Shown: one piece after another, positions 1 through 10,258 of the stretch
Layout: each line of letters begins with the position of its first letter
Position numbering within the stretch: position 1 is the first letter of the stretch
The notes under the pieces: generated by a model
Databases searched by the model: none
Told to the model about the DNA's origin: nothing
Seen by the model: the letters and a program-made list of their open reading frames with translations, nothing else
Program-made: the position numbers and the translations under genes
Source of the DNA: Candidatus Pristimantibacillus lignocellulolyticus
GTDB lineage: Bacteria > Bacillota > Bacilli > Paenibacillales > Paenibacillaceae
Reading direction: 5' to 3'
NCBI GenBank assembly: GCA_023639215.1
Contig: CP097899.1
Span: forward strand, 4,088,001-4,152,000
Length of the DNA: 64,000 nucleotides

Positions 1-922
1 CTGGTATAGTAATGATTTTTGTGCCTGATTGCTCTAGTAATACTTCCTTTTTATCTGTATACAAAGTAATAGTCGATGCATATTTGGTCGACCAACTTAC
101 ATTGCTCGTTTTAGGATCATAGCTAAATCCTTCAATCTTTGGTGGGGAAATATATACATTTACACTGGCACTATCGTGATTCATCCCACTATATACTGAT
201 AGTTGATACTCAGTATTTTTGTTGACATCAACAGTTAATTGATTTAATTTAGCACGCTCAGATACATATATATTGCCAGGTTGAAGCACAGCATAGTTAT
301 CGTTTGATATTTTCCATGCTAACTCAGTTTGCTGATCTGGCTTAAACGTCGTTTTTTCGCTTAAAAACTTATGAACCTTTGGTAAAGAAACTCTTTTGCT
401 TATAGAAAATACTTTTGTTGTTTCAGTTATACCAATAACATTTACAATATTCACATAAACACAGGTTTGACCGATTTTTGCATATGAGATAATATTGTCA
501 AATCTAAAATATACACTAAGCAATTCATTGAGCTCTGTTTTATCTAAGCAGCTTACTACTATATTAAAGAAACCTGCAGTTACGGTACCTTGGGATACCG
601 ACCATTTATCATTCTCAGTATGAACGTTAATTTTCTTTGCGTTACTCATATCAATAAAATCCTGTTCATTCTCCCCTATTGGAAAAAAAAAGTTTATATA
701 TGAGGTTCCTTTTACCTTCTCTTTCTTTTGAAGCAGCTCTAGAATCTTCACTGAATCATAATTATTTATATTTTCAAAAACGATTTTATTAAATCTCGAC
801 GGGTTTAATAATTGAAATGAAAAATTACTCTCTGTTACATTAATTTGATCGATTTGATTTCTTTCATTGACAGAAATTTCATTATGATCTAAATCCAATA
901 CAAATTGGTGATCCTCACTCAT
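1..922 (-). CDS. Large uncharacterised operon protein, N-terminal 307 residues (runs off the left edge)
   Basis: The frame opens at an ATG at 922-920 and stays open to the window edge, so only the N-terminal part is present. Start and upstream stop overlap as ATGAGTGA with the 1176-residue gene, implying translational coupling. There is no signal peptide. The first half is mixed; from about residue 160 the sequence is rich in beta-type Val/Ile/Tyr/Ser alternation (VSERAKLNQLTVDVNKNTEY, then VYISPPKIEGFSYDPKTSN), which suggests immunoglobulin-like repeats. I do not recognise the family. It is the last visible gene of the operon that begins near 13.6 kb. Confidence 0.8.
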   Translation of the reverse strand, partial: MSEDHQFVLDLDHNEISVNERNQIDQINVTESNFSFQLLNPSRFNKIVFENINNYDSVKILELLQKKEKVKGTSYINFFFPIGENEQDFIDMSNAKKINVHTENDKWSVSQGTVTAGFFNIVVSCLDKTELNELLSVYFRFDNIISYAKIGQTCVYVNIVNVIGITETTKVFSISKRVSLPKVHKFLSEKTTFKPDQQTELAWKISNDNYAVLQPGNIYVSERAKLNQLTVDVNKNTEYQLSVYSGMNHDSASVNVYISPPKIEGFSYDPKTSNVSWSTKYASTITLYTDKKEVLLEQSGTKIITIP

Positions 923-3900
923 CTCTTTTCTCCTCATTCAAATTAATTTTAAACCAACCTTCCACGATTGATATAGGATATTTCGCTAGAAAAGCATTTC
1001 CATTTGCAGGTTCAATATTGTTTGTTTCAACCCATTCTTGCTTCTCATTAGAATGGATATAGGACCACGTTCTATTCTCGATAATAGAAATGGGTGTAAC
1101 AAAATTTTCAACACCAATAAGTAAAGGTCCAGCAAAAAAGGTTAAATAAAGCTTGTTCAGCTGCTTCTCAACCAACTGTTGCGGTAAACTCACGTCATAT
1201 ATAGGAAGCATGCCGCTAATAAAATGAACTGATGATAGAGGATTTGAAAGGATTGAAATCGTACAGCCTTCTGATACTTCTTCTACTTGTAAAAGCACTT
1301 GATTATTACTTTTAAAATAATCTGAGGTTAAATTATCTTCTTCAACACAGATGTGTAAGGTTGAATAAGTATCCTTTTCGTTGTTAATAAAAAATCCGAC
1401 AGTTCCATCATTAAGATGACTGTTCTCCCCAATTATTAATGGCATATTAAAGTGCTTCACTGGAGAAGGCTTAATAGGATTAGGTTTTTTTATATTATGA
1501 TCAATTGAAATATACGCTGACATAGCTCCTGCTTGTTGTAATGCAATATGAGCACGAGTTAAAACTAGTGGCTGACCAATAAATAAACTTAACCCGCTAC
1601 TTTCAACTGCTTCATAGGGGTGTTCATATCCGTTAGCCTTGTCCATTATTTTTAGCAAGGGTGTAAGGACATCTTCTTTACTTTCGATATTTCTTTTTAA
1701 TATTTCTTGGATAAATTTTTTCATTTCTTTATCCATCTCAGCTGGCAGCGCTTCAGCGTGTACACCATAATATTTTTGACTATGTTCAGATGAACCTGGT
1801 CGATTACGCCACTGGATTTTTTCATCCTCGAAACCTGTTACGACTAAAGAACCAAGCATCTCTCCATTTTTGTCATAGATTAATAAGCTTTGGTCTAAAT
1901 AATTTGGAATAATCCATCCACAAACAGGTGAATCTGATAGATTAAAGTTACAGTGTTCACCCGTGATAGCATCGAGCCAATTAATATCTAATTTTGTAGG
2001 CTGTATAAATCTCGGAGGCATCATAATTAAATTTGCTTCTGCAAATTTCTTGCAATACATATTCTCAGCTATTGCAACCTTATTGATATCAATATCAAAA
2101 CATTGTCCATAGGTATCAATCAATCTAAGTTCATCTAAACGCATAAAGCCCGCACGTATAGGTGAATAAAATTCATTAAATAAAGGTCTCCTGTAGTGAA
2201 AATGGTCTAATTGCTTGGCAACCTTTTCTGCAAGCCGTGGATCACCTTCATTAATAACAAACGGAGGAAACCTAATACTTAACTCATTCATTAAGAAGAT
2301 CTCATTAAAACTATTGATAGATTGTGAAATAATATTCAAATCGTTTATTTCACCTAAATGATCTAATGTATCATCTCCTAATTGTGTTTTAATCATGAAT
2401 TGTAAGTGGTCAGTTATTAATGGAGTTGTAATTATTTTACTAGTTATAATAGCCTTGTTTGAATCAGTATACATCTCTCCAATGTATTCATAATCAATAT
2501 AACTAAGCTTCCAATTATCAAGTGAAGGATATTCATCGAGAAGGTGTTCGTCAGGATAGAATGCTACTTCACAGGCTAAAACAAGTGGATTCCAAGGGTA
2601 TTCATATGAAGTAAAAGTAGTAGGTGCTGGGTAATTAAGTTCATTTTCAGTACAACTTTGACGTATAGTTAGATGAAATGCTGTAACTTGATCTTTAATT
2701 GATTGATACGCAGTCGGTGAAATGTCTGATAGATTAAGCTCTGCAATTACAAATTGAGTTATAGCGTGTATAGATAACGATGAAAACAGGAGTGCCTCTA
2801 GCAATATATCCAAATAGAGCGTATTTTTATCTATACTTGGAATAATTGAACTTAGATTGATAGGGAAAGTATAATCGATATCTTTATACTTTATTCTAAA
2901 ATCGATTGATGTTAATACATCGCTCAGAACTCGGGTTTTTAGTCGGTCCTCATCTTGAAACGTTTGTAGTGTTTTAAATTGAGCACCTTTACTCACATTT
3001 TTCAGTAAGACAACAGGTTCATTTGGTTCATAATAATGGTCGCTAACCGTTTGGAAAATCTCATACTGATCACTTAGTTTATCCTTGAGCTCAGTTTCAG
3101 TTTGCTTCCATACTTGCTCAACATGATGAAACGATTCGATGATAGCATCAATATCAGAAAAGCTTGCTTCAATATCTAATCGATATCGCTCTATTAATTT
3201 TTCTCGATCAACAGGTTTAATTATGACTTTATTTACTATGGTTAACATGTATTTATTCCAGTTTATATATAAATTTTTTCGAATGTCCTCTAGCTTGAAG
3301 AACAGCTGTTTTAGCTCGTTATGATGATGCTGTAACGCACGAAATAAGTGCTGTTCATTTTGAGAAAGATCTTTTTGATCGGACACAGCTAATAATGCTT
3401 TAAGCTCGTAACGCTTCTGCTCAATCGACTTTTCAAATCTCAGCTCATGTTTTTTATATTCGCTATTCAACACACCATTAATTTGAGTCCAATCATATAT
3501 TTGATTATGTAATAGAATGGTGAATAGGTCTTCACTATTTGGAATGGATTGGTTCGATATGGCCGCTAAAGCCTCTGCTGATGTATTGCCAACTGCAATT
3601 TTAGGCTGTGTTAATTTATTGTAAGTTGATTCACTGTAATCCGTGTCGAAATTAATCCACTTAATTGATTCAAGTAAGCCATGAAGTACAATTGTAGCAG
3701 GAAAAACGGCATCCTTTGGTGCGAGCCAGCCAAATCTATCTATGCATTCATCAACTGAATCTAGAAGTAAGTTCTGGTCGGCATAATATCCCCGAACAAC
3801 ATAATTTATACTTGCATTTTCAAGCTTTGTACCATCATCTAATACCAAATTATCGTAAAATCCAAAGACATTTCGATGATAAGGGTACATCACTGGGAAT

Positions 3901-4445
3901 AAGGGGTCACCATAACCTATTGCAGTTAAATCTTCTACATATTCATTCGCTTTCTCAACTGCGGTTCCAACGGCATATGAACGTCCAAGAAAACGATACG
4001 GCGTTAAAGGGTCTTCCTTATATGGAAATGTTAAGCTTTGTTGATTGTGTGATTCTTTATCACATTCCTCTAGTAATACATTACTTTCGACAATCCATTG
4101 CTTCATATTAACAGCTGTATCTGCATGAAGTGAACTCCAAAGACGCGTGACAACCCAACGATTAGGAACCTTGGGATAAACAGGCTCTTCGTTTTGATTC
4201 TTTTGAATGCCCTTCCTCAAGCTATGAGGCAATAACCAATTTAGGTGAATACCAGCACTTATCGTATCGCTAGTAGCGAAAATGTCTCCTTGTACTTTAT
4301 CACCTAATGGATTATTTTCTATAAGAGCAAAATTATCATTTATGTTTGAGAATTTAGCTTTACTTGTAGGGCTACCTACAAGTAAAGCTTGGGTGAATAT
4401 AGGAACACATAGAACGTTGTCAGTTTGTATCGTTTTTATATTCAA
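915..4445 (-). CDS. Giant conserved hypothetical protein, 1176 aa
   Basis: Starts at TTG with a good AGGTGAGG site about 7 nt upstream, 15 nt after the preceding stop. It has no signal peptide or membrane segment. Near residues 55-105 it reads GIHLNWLLPHSLRKG and then PNRWVVTRLW. I associate such a signature (h.LHW.LP..L..G with PNRW.V.R) with very large uncharacterised bacterial proteins, but this is memory and was not checked. Residues about 310-460 are rich in charged residues and likely helical or coiled coil; the last third is beta-rich. Position inside a tight operon suggests a structural or scaffold role in one assembly. The function is unknown. Confidence 0.85.
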   Translation of the reverse strand: MNIKTIQTDNVLCVPIFTQALLVGSPTSKAKFSNINDNFALIENNPLGDKVQGDIFATSDTISAGIHLNWLLPHSLRKGIQKNQNEEPVYPKVPNRWVVTRLWSSLHADTAVNMKQWIVESNVLLEECDKESHNQQSLTFPYKEDPLTPYRFLGRSYAVGTAVEKANEYVEDLTAIGYGDPLFPVMYPYHRNVFGFYDNLVLDDGTKLENASINYVVRGYYADQNLLLDSVDECIDRFGWLAPKDAVFPATIVLHGLLESIKWINFDTDYSESTYNKLTQPKIAVGNTSAEALAAISNQSIPNSEDLFTILLHNQIYDWTQINGVLNSEYKKHELRFEKSIEQKRYELKALLAVSDQKDLSQNEQHLFRALQHHHNELKQLFFKLEDIRKNLYINWNKYMLTIVNKVIIKPVDREKLIERYRLDIEASFSDIDAIIESFHHVEQVWKQTETELKDKLSDQYEIFQTVSDHYYEPNEPVVLLKNVSKGAQFKTLQTFQDEDRLKTRVLSDVLTSIDFRIKYKDIDYTFPINLSSIIPSIDKNTLYLDILLEALLFSSLSIHAITQFVIAELNLSDISPTAYQSIKDQVTAFHLTIRQSCTENELNYPAPTTFTSYEYPWNPLVLACEVAFYPDEHLLDEYPSLDNWKLSYIDYEYIGEMYTDSNKAIITSKIITTPLITDHLQFMIKTQLGDDTLDHLGEINDLNIISQSINSFNEIFLMNELSIRFPPFVINEGDPRLAEKVAKQLDHFHYRRPLFNEFYSPIRAGFMRLDELRLIDTYGQCFDIDINKVAIAENMYCKKFAEANLIMMPPRFIQPTKLDINWLDAITGEHCNFNLSDSPVCGWIIPNYLDQSLLIYDKNGEMLGSLVVTGFEDEKIQWRNRPGSSEHSQKYYGVHAEALPAEMDKEMKKFIQEILKRNIESKEDVLTPLLKIMDKANGYEHPYEAVESSGLSLFIGQPLVLTRAHIALQQAGAMSAYISIDHNIKKPNPIKPSPVKHFNMPLIIGENSHLNDGTVGFFINNEKDTYSTLHICVEEDNLTSDYFKSNNQVLLQVEEVSEGCTISILSNPLSSVHFISGMLPIYDVSLPQQLVEKQLNKLYLTFFAGPLLIGVENFVTPISIIENRTWSYIHSNEKQEWVETNNIEPANGNAFLAKYPISIVEGWFKINLNEEKRDE

Positions 4446-4460
4446 ACAAAATCCTCACCT

Positions 4461-6335
4461 TTACTCATTAACTATATATTTTATACTCACATGTTTATCT
4501 GGTCCTGAAATATTTATTGTGCGATACCCTTCTTCTTTTTCTGAATACACATTTAGAGTAAGATCATATTTTAATTCAAAAATGGAATCAAGGCATTTAA
4601 CTGGAATTTGATTTTTCCATTCATCAGATGTCTTCAAACTTACGGTACCCGTTCTTTTATCTTGTGAAATTGTAGTGTATCTATCGTTGTTAGAATATGA
4701 ATAGTTAGTAGTTTTATCTGAGGATACGATATATAAATTAAATTTATAATCGTTTAAAAGCTTTACTTCTTTGTCGAGATCGATATTTAAATGAAACGGT
4801 GTAAAAATATCTAAATATTTCCCTTTTAATTGCTCAGAAATATATACTGCATTCAAAGGATAGCTATAATTGAGAGAGTTTGATCCATTATAAATATTGA
4901 TGATCTTATCATCAGCATGTGGGGCAATAAGTGTAGTATCCTTGATAAGTGAGTTATTTCCAATGAGTTCGACGCTAAAGTTAATATTAAAATGTGTAGC
5001 ACTATCTGGACTTTTTATATAAAACTCTAGTTGTGAATCGTTATCTATTGTTTCTAACACAATAGATTGCTGTATATCCTTTATATTAATATATCTATAA
5101 AAATCTTCCCGTAGCAAAATATCTTCCTGATAGATTGAAATAATGACTGAATCATCACCAATATTCTTTTGGATATTATCAATACTTAATATAAATTCAA
5201 CTTTAGATCCAAAATAACAAGGCGTAGACAAACGGCAAAAGTTATTTTCGTTATCTTTAATCTCTAAATCTGAAATAGGCTTTAATACTGGTTTTGGGTT
5301 TGGGTTTGTAATAATTATAGAATTAGCTTTTTTCCTCACATCATCAATAAACAGAATATAATCAAAAATAGCATCTTTATCAGTTATCTCTTGAACGACT
5401 TGTATAAAGTCATATTCATACCTTAAACTGGTTTGCTCATTCCAATGTTTACATATTGCTTCTTGGTCATTACTGTCTATAGACCAGCAAAGACGTAAGT
5501 TGGGCAAATAGTTTTCTTTCCAGTCGGCATATGCAGGTTGTTTACCAAAAAAAGAACAAGTGAAATCATATATCGCTTCAGCAATCACTTCAAACTGAAG
5601 CGCGGTAACTTGGTTATAGTTAACATTTTCTGTTTTATTTAGCTTTAGGTAAAATTGTCGATTATAGTCTTCAGTTAGAGTGCCAACCTTATATTTCCCT
5701 ACATTTGGCATACTTGCTCCCTGGTCACTATAAAATTTAGTTAGATCACTATAATTTTTACTGTTTTGAGCTGAAACGATAGTCCAATCATTATATTTTG
5801 ATTCATAACCATTAAATCTTTGATAGCTAATACTATCAGTTACGATATGAAGTAATACACCAAATTTTCTTAATGCTTGCTTAATTGCTACATCATTTTT
5901 GGCTCCTACAGCTTCTGAATATTGTGTTCGTATGTGGTCAAGAAATTCTTCGATGTCTTTATGAGAATTTATTTTTGTGATAGGTTTCACTTCATATTCA
6001 TTTTTAATACCCGAATATTCAGCGGGAAAATAAGAAAAAGGAATTAATCGACTCTCTTGAACTTTTGTATCTAATAGTAGATCGTTAATATCTGGACTAT
6101 TTATGTCTACACTAGTAGGTGTGATTGATACTTGTGCCTCATTTCCATTAATTTTACATAGTTTACGGCTTTTAATAACTTCTGGTACTTGATTGAGGGG
6201 ATAAGTGCATGTAACCTGTTCAAAAATATCGTTCATAAGTTGACAGTTAGTTGCAAGGGTTTGAGCATATGAGTCATTCTGAATTACCTTTGTTGCTATA
6301 TATTTGATCGTTGCATAGTGTACATTAAACTTCAA
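4461..6335 (-). CDS. Uncharacterised 624-aa protein with a DUF6765-like N-terminal region
   Basis: The start is TTG with an ideal AAGGAGG site 8-9 nt upstream, lying within the end of the Hint gene (overlap 6325-6335). The N-terminus NVHYATIKYIATKV and the later LHIVTDSISYQRFNGYESKYNDW resemble DUF6765-type proteins, where HYY..I..LA and HvyaDt..HqgF.G are conserved. Here some of the histidines of that pattern are replaced, so any metal site may be lost. The C-terminal 270 residues look beta-rich. No signal peptide. The assignment is an inference from motif shape only. Confidence 0.75.
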   Translation of the reverse strand: MKFNVHYATIKYIATKVIQNDSYAQTLATNCQLMNDIFEQVTCTYPLNQVPEVIKSRKLCKINGNEAQVSITPTSVDINSPDINDLLLDTKVQESRLIPFSYFPAEYSGIKNEYEVKPITKINSHKDIEEFLDHIRTQYSEAVGAKNDVAIKQALRKFGVLLHIVTDSISYQRFNGYESKYNDWTIVSAQNSKNYSDLTKFYSDQGASMPNVGKYKVGTLTEDYNRQFYLKLNKTENVNYNQVTALQFEVIAEAIYDFTCSFFGKQPAYADWKENYLPNLRLCWSIDSNDQEAICKHWNEQTSLRYEYDFIQVVQEITDKDAIFDYILFIDDVRKKANSIIITNPNPKPVLKPISDLEIKDNENNFCRLSTPCYFGSKVEFILSIDNIQKNIGDDSVIISIYQEDILLREDFYRYINIKDIQQSIVLETIDNDSQLEFYIKSPDSATHFNINFSVELIGNNSLIKDTTLIAPHADDKIINIYNGSNSLNYSYPLNAVYISEQLKGKYLDIFTPFHLNIDLDKEVKLLNDYKFNLYIVSSDKTTNYSYSNNDRYTTISQDKRTGTVSLKTSDEWKNQIPVKCLDSIFELKYDLTLNVYSEKEEGYRTINISGPDKHVSIKYIVNE

Positions 6336-7965
6336 GTAATTCGACCTCCTTATTTTGTAGAGAATAATCTCCTACAATAAATCCATCACCGATAATTAAT
6401 GAATCCGTATCAAACTTGAAATTATAAACAGTATCATGATAGTCAATTGAAGCTACATGAATGACTTCCTCTAACCCATCTACAGTTTGCATCATCATTC
6501 CCTTTTTAATTTGATATGCTCGCTTAATCCCATCATTTGTTGACATCGTATGTCCTGGAGATAAGCGTGTAGTTTTTGTAGACGTTTTTATTTCTATCAG
6601 ATTAGACTGATATCCTGAGTAAATATTTTCAACTTTTTTACTACTACCATCATGAAGGAGTATTTCATCACCAATACTAATCTCGTCTGCACGTTTTAAG
6701 CTCTTATCAGCCATTAATAACATTGAATCCTTAGAGAAACAGCCCCATTGAATTTTTATTTTTTTTACGAGAATACTATTAATGCCTCCTGCTTGTGCAT
6801 AGCTTTTGGCTGCAAACGTTAAGGAATTAACTGATATACCAGTGTAAACCCGTAAATTAAACTGCAAATAAATATCTAACTTAACATTAGGACTATAGCC
6901 TACTTCTTCCATATTAATAATGGTATTCCAAAACTCTGGAAATGTAAGCTTAAGCTTGGTGCATCTACCCTCTGTATCCGTTTCTAACACTTTTTGTTTT
7001 ATATCCTCAATTCTTCCATAATGATATACTGACCCTTTTCTTGGACTCGTATCTCGATCATATATAAAATTTGTTATCCATAATTTGTACCCGTTATATG
7101 GATCAATAGCCCCAAAAGGAGTATCAGTCATATCAATATACTTACCTTTTTTTACTGTTATAGTGGCTGATACTGGAATATTGACTTTTACTTTTTCTTT
7201 TTTATTATCAATAAAAGGATATTCGGTTATAGAGTAATCATAGTCAGGTAAATTACCGTCTCGAAGATAGGAAATAAATACCTCATCATGAGTATGTCCG
7301 TTTTTAATTATTGGATCATCTAAAGTGAACTTTTCGACAATATCTTCAGGCTTGATCGTTACAAATGATACATTAGCAATAGCTATTGGCCTTGGTTCAA
7401 ATAGTCCATTCACATTTTGAGATACAGGAGTAATGGTAGAGTAAATAGAGTATTCATAAATAGTATTGTTCACATACTCGATGGGGTATGTATCGCTTCT
7501 TTCGTTAATTTCATTTGTATCTTGCACTTCTACATAACTACTGCCGATATATACATCATCTTCTCTATAGAGATTAATAGTTGCGAATATTGAATGTTGC
7601 TTTTCTGCAAATTGACATTTTAGTAACACTGACGGAATTACGGCACATTCGCCATTTTCGTTAAGTTTAAGTACGTTTGGCTCATTAGGTGAAATAAACT
7701 CTAAGTCATTTAACGAATATAGGTTTGAAAAGCCTTCTTTTACCTCGCCTCTTAATTGACTATTTGATTGTTGTGGATTAGCCTGTAGCGCTTGAATGGA
7801 TTCCACTAGGTGTGGAAACCTCTGGAAATATTGTTGTTCTCCACCGAATCCATCCATATAGTAGGCATAGTGATCGGGGTTGTTAAGATTTAACTCCAAA
7901 TAATGTTGATTGTCCCTAATTTCGGTTAATACTCTCTTTCTCGCTTCAGCTGAACAATTACTCAT
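6325..7965 (-). CDS. Operon protein with C-terminal Hedgehog/intein-like Hint domain, 546 aa
   Basis: I place the start at the ATG at 7965, 10 codons inside the longest frame: GAGGTG lies 8 nt upstream and the start overlaps the previous stop as ATGAGTAA. Residues 1-408 are beta-rich and unrecognised. The last 138 residues are a Hint domain: it opens with Gly-Cys-Phe (GCFSKDSMLLMADKSLK, Cys about 409), has ADEISIGDEIL, the block-B-like LSPGHTM, and the closing fold VYNFKFDTDSLIIGDGFIVG. It ends LQN plus eight residues, lacking the His-Asn and a following Cys/Ser/Thr, so protein splicing is unlikely. Hedgehog-like cleavage at Gly-Cys would release the N-terminal part. Confidence 0.9.
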   Translation of the reverse strand: MSNCSAEARKRVLTEIRDNQHYLELNLNNPDHYAYYMDGFGGEQQYFQRFPHLVESIQALQANPQQSNSQLRGEVKEGFSNLYSLNDLEFISPNEPNVLKLNENGECAVIPSVLLKCQFAEKQHSIFATINLYREDDVYIGSSYVEVQDTNEINERSDTYPIEYVNNTIYEYSIYSTITPVSQNVNGLFEPRPIAIANVSFVTIKPEDIVEKFTLDDPIIKNGHTHDEVFISYLRDGNLPDYDYSITEYPFIDNKKEKVKVNIPVSATITVKKGKYIDMTDTPFGAIDPYNGYKLWITNFIYDRDTSPRKGSVYHYGRIEDIKQKVLETDTEGRCTKLKLTFPEFWNTIINMEEVGYSPNVKLDIYLQFNLRVYTGISVNSLTFAAKSYAQAGGINSILVKKIKIQWGCFSKDSMLLMADKSLKRADEISIGDEILLHDGSSKKVENIYSGYQSNLIEIKTSTKTTRLSPGHTMSTNDGIKRAYQIKKGMMMQTVDGLEEVIHVASIDYHDTVYNFKFDTDSLIIGDGFIVGDYSLQNKEVELLEV

Positions 7966-8857
7966 TAAATAACACCTCGTTTTCTTTTTCTGCAATAATT
8001 GATATTTCCGCTTTATAAGGAGACTTAATCATTTGTAAAGCAAATTCAGCCGATGTAATTTTTTGTGATTTTTTATCGAATTCAAAACATTTTTCAATAT
8101 TAGTAGCTGTAGCTACGACGTCAATTGTTCTATATGTGTTATTTTTCATCGGTACAACAATCATTTTTTGTGGCATAAATATTTTTCCGTCTTCAAAATT
8201 CCGCATAGCCTTTTCATTGTGATCTTTACCGAGATTTATGCCAAAATGCATGCCTTCTGGAGGCTGAGCGATTTCTAATTTAGATGGCATCTCTTCATAT
8301 ATACCTATAAGAACATCGTCTGCAATCGTTTCAATTCGAAGTGCTGTGATAACTTTATCATTCTGGTTTTCGTCACTTGATTTGGCAATAAATTCTAGTC
8401 CTCTCCATCCTCTTACAAGAGGAGAACGCAATAAAAAACCACCATAGTGCTCTATTTGCTTAGATAAATCTTCTGAATGGATTTTTTTGCTTTGCAATAA
8501 AGGTCTAATGGATTGACTTGATTTATTTGCTCTATCAAATAAATCATTAATCATAGCTTTATCATGTGTTAAATCCATACTACTCGTTCTCCCCAAGCTG
8601 TATGCTCCATCAATTAATGCCATTAACCAATTAGGATTTATGTGAAAAAAACGAATGGTGTTTTCAGGTAGCATATTAGGTGATGGAATTAAGTACTGAA
8701 AAGGTATATTTACGAGTAGTAGACGCTGACTCAACCATTTTGCAATAGCATCGTCAGAATCATAGGGATCAATTTCTTCCTTGTTATAGAGTGTTGAGAG
8801 TTCGTCGAAGATTAAGGGCTCTTGCTGCTTTATTTTTTTTATATGCTCCTTCCACAT
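7958..8857 (-). CDS. Uncharacterised 299-aa operon protein
   Basis: The ATG at 8857 follows the preceding TGA by one base, and the nearest GGAG is about 22 nt upstream, so translation is probably coupled. Recognisable blocks are LPENTIRFFHINPNWLMALI with GAYSLGR just after it, GGFLLRSPLVRGWRGLEF and QPPEGMHFGINLG. These look like strongly conserved motifs of a family I have seen only as hypothetical. No signal peptide or membrane segment. Its stop overlaps the start of the Hint gene. The function is unknown. Confidence 0.85.
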   Translation of the reverse strand: MWKEHIKKIKQQEPLIFDELSTLYNKEEIDPYDSDDAIAKWLSQRLLLVNIPFQYLIPSPNMLPENTIRFFHINPNWLMALIDGAYSLGRTSSMDLTHDKAMINDLFDRANKSSQSIRPLLQSKKIHSEDLSKQIEHYGGFLLRSPLVRGWRGLEFIAKSSDENQNDKVITALRIETIADDVLIGIYEEMPSKLEIAQPPEGMHFGINLGKDHNEKAMRNFEDGKIFMPQKMIVVPMKNNTYRTIDVVATATNIEKCFEFDKKSQKITSAEFALQMIKSPYKAEISIIAEKENEVLFNE

Positions 8858-8858
8858 T

Positions 8859-10244
8859 TCAATAGCTTTTATTTTTCATCATCTCCTTTATAAGCATTTT
8901 AAAGTTATCTTGAATCTTTCGATTATGTTGAGGGTTTTGTTGTAATACGCTATTTTGCTTAGAAGGATAATGTTTCTTAATATACTCAAGTAAAGGTGCA
9001 ATTTTGTCATCTTGATTCATATCTTTATCTCTAGTAAGTAACTGTACTTGATACAACTGATTTTGAATAAAGCTAGTGTGAAGAGATTTGAAATATAGCT
9101 CTTGATGCATTTTCCTCCAAGCCATAATTTGAGTAGCAAATGCTAAATCAGCTAATGCCAGTGAACGTCCAAGCTGCCAAGCACCAGCATAGGTTATATC
9201 CATCATGCCTATTTTTGGATCATAGCTTAATAGTTGATCGGAAAACATCGCACATTCATAAGTGGCTCTAACTTCAATATATGGAATGAATGGCGATTGA
9301 TACCATGAGACAAGCCTACTGCCATCTCGAAAATGGTGGTTCATTGGAAAATATGCTAGCTTTCTTAATGCTTCAACTCGTTGCTCTGCTTCATTTGATA
9401 ATACATCTTCTTTTAATCTCATCTGGAATGTAGAAATCACATCTACATCTAATTTCTCGACTGTGCTTTTAAAGTCAAATGTTTTCTTAGCTATATAGTA
9501 GTTCCAGCTACTGAGTACAATAAATCTAATCTGTTTAAATGCAGCTAGATGTTTCTCACGTGATGAAGAGTCAATGATTAAATTGTCATATCCCTCTAAT
9601 GAAACTAAACAAGCCAGATGTTTAATAGAATCCTCCTCGTCAACAGGTGTGCGACTTAAACGATTGGTTACTACCGTAGAAAAGTAACTGTCTGTTACAT
9701 TTGAATCTGTTACTTTATCATCCAAACTTACTCCCTTTACATGTGTAAGCAAAGAGAGCTCGTCCTGATAAGGGAGAATGTGTAATGCTAATTCCACTGG
9801 TATGTCTATAACATTGCATGAAAGGTTAAGTTGTTCTTTGTAAATGTTTTTCAGCTTAGGTGTTAACGTCGTTTCATCGCTAATGTTTAAATTATTTACG
9901 GTCTGTTGAATAACTTCAATTCCTTCACTTTGATCGAATACAAGTAATGCCATCCAAGGCACTGAGCTATCTGTTTGAAGGACATCTATTTCCCACGGCA
10001 AGGTCCGTCGATTTAGTACGATATGAGGTAAGCTTTCGTTATACTCTCCTATTGCATTTTGTTGAGGATACACACTATACACATCATCAGGTTTTAGCTG
10101 AAAACGATTGGATGTTACAACAATCTCTTTTGATATTGCTTTAAATTGTGCAGGAATTGTACTACTAGTATTCACGTTAATGGTATATTTGCCCGCTTTA
10201 ATTGAAGGTTGAGATTGCTGCGAAAAGGTGATTTTGTTATCCAT
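8859..10244 (-). CDS. Uncharacterised 461-aa operon protein
   Basis: The ATG at 10244 has AGGAGAT about 7 nt upstream and follows the DUF6603-like gene by 14 nt. The N-terminal part has IKAGKYTINV, then VVTSNRFQLKPDDVYSVYPQ and LPHIVLNRRTLPWE followed by PWMALLVFDQSE. The density of Pro/Trp/Arg in these blocks suggests a real conserved family. A second block near residue 345-385 reads GAWQLGRSLALADLAFATQI. There is no signal peptide. The function is unknown; it is probably part of the same complex as its neighbours. Confidence 0.85.
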   Translation of the reverse strand: MDNKITFSQQSQPSIKAGKYTINVNTSSTIPAQFKAISKEIVVTSNRFQLKPDDVYSVYPQQNAIGEYNESLPHIVLNRRTLPWEIDVLQTDSSVPWMALLVFDQSEGIEVIQQTVNNLNISDETTLTPKLKNIYKEQLNLSCNVIDIPVELALHILPYQDELSLLTHVKGVSLDDKVTDSNVTDSYFSTVVTNRLSRTPVDEEDSIKHLACLVSLEGYDNLIIDSSSREKHLAAFKQIRFIVLSSWNYYIAKKTFDFKSTVEKLDVDVISTFQMRLKEDVLSNEAEQRVEALRKLAYFPMNHHFRDGSRLVSWYQSPFIPYIEVRATYECAMFSDQLLSYDPKIGMMDITYAGAWQLGRSLALADLAFATQIMAWRKMHQELYFKSLHTSFIQNQLYQVQLLTRDKDMNQDDKIAPLLEYIKKHYPSKQNSVLQQNPQHNRKIQDNFKMLIKEMMKNKSY

Positions 10245-10258
10245 AGCTATATCTCCTA

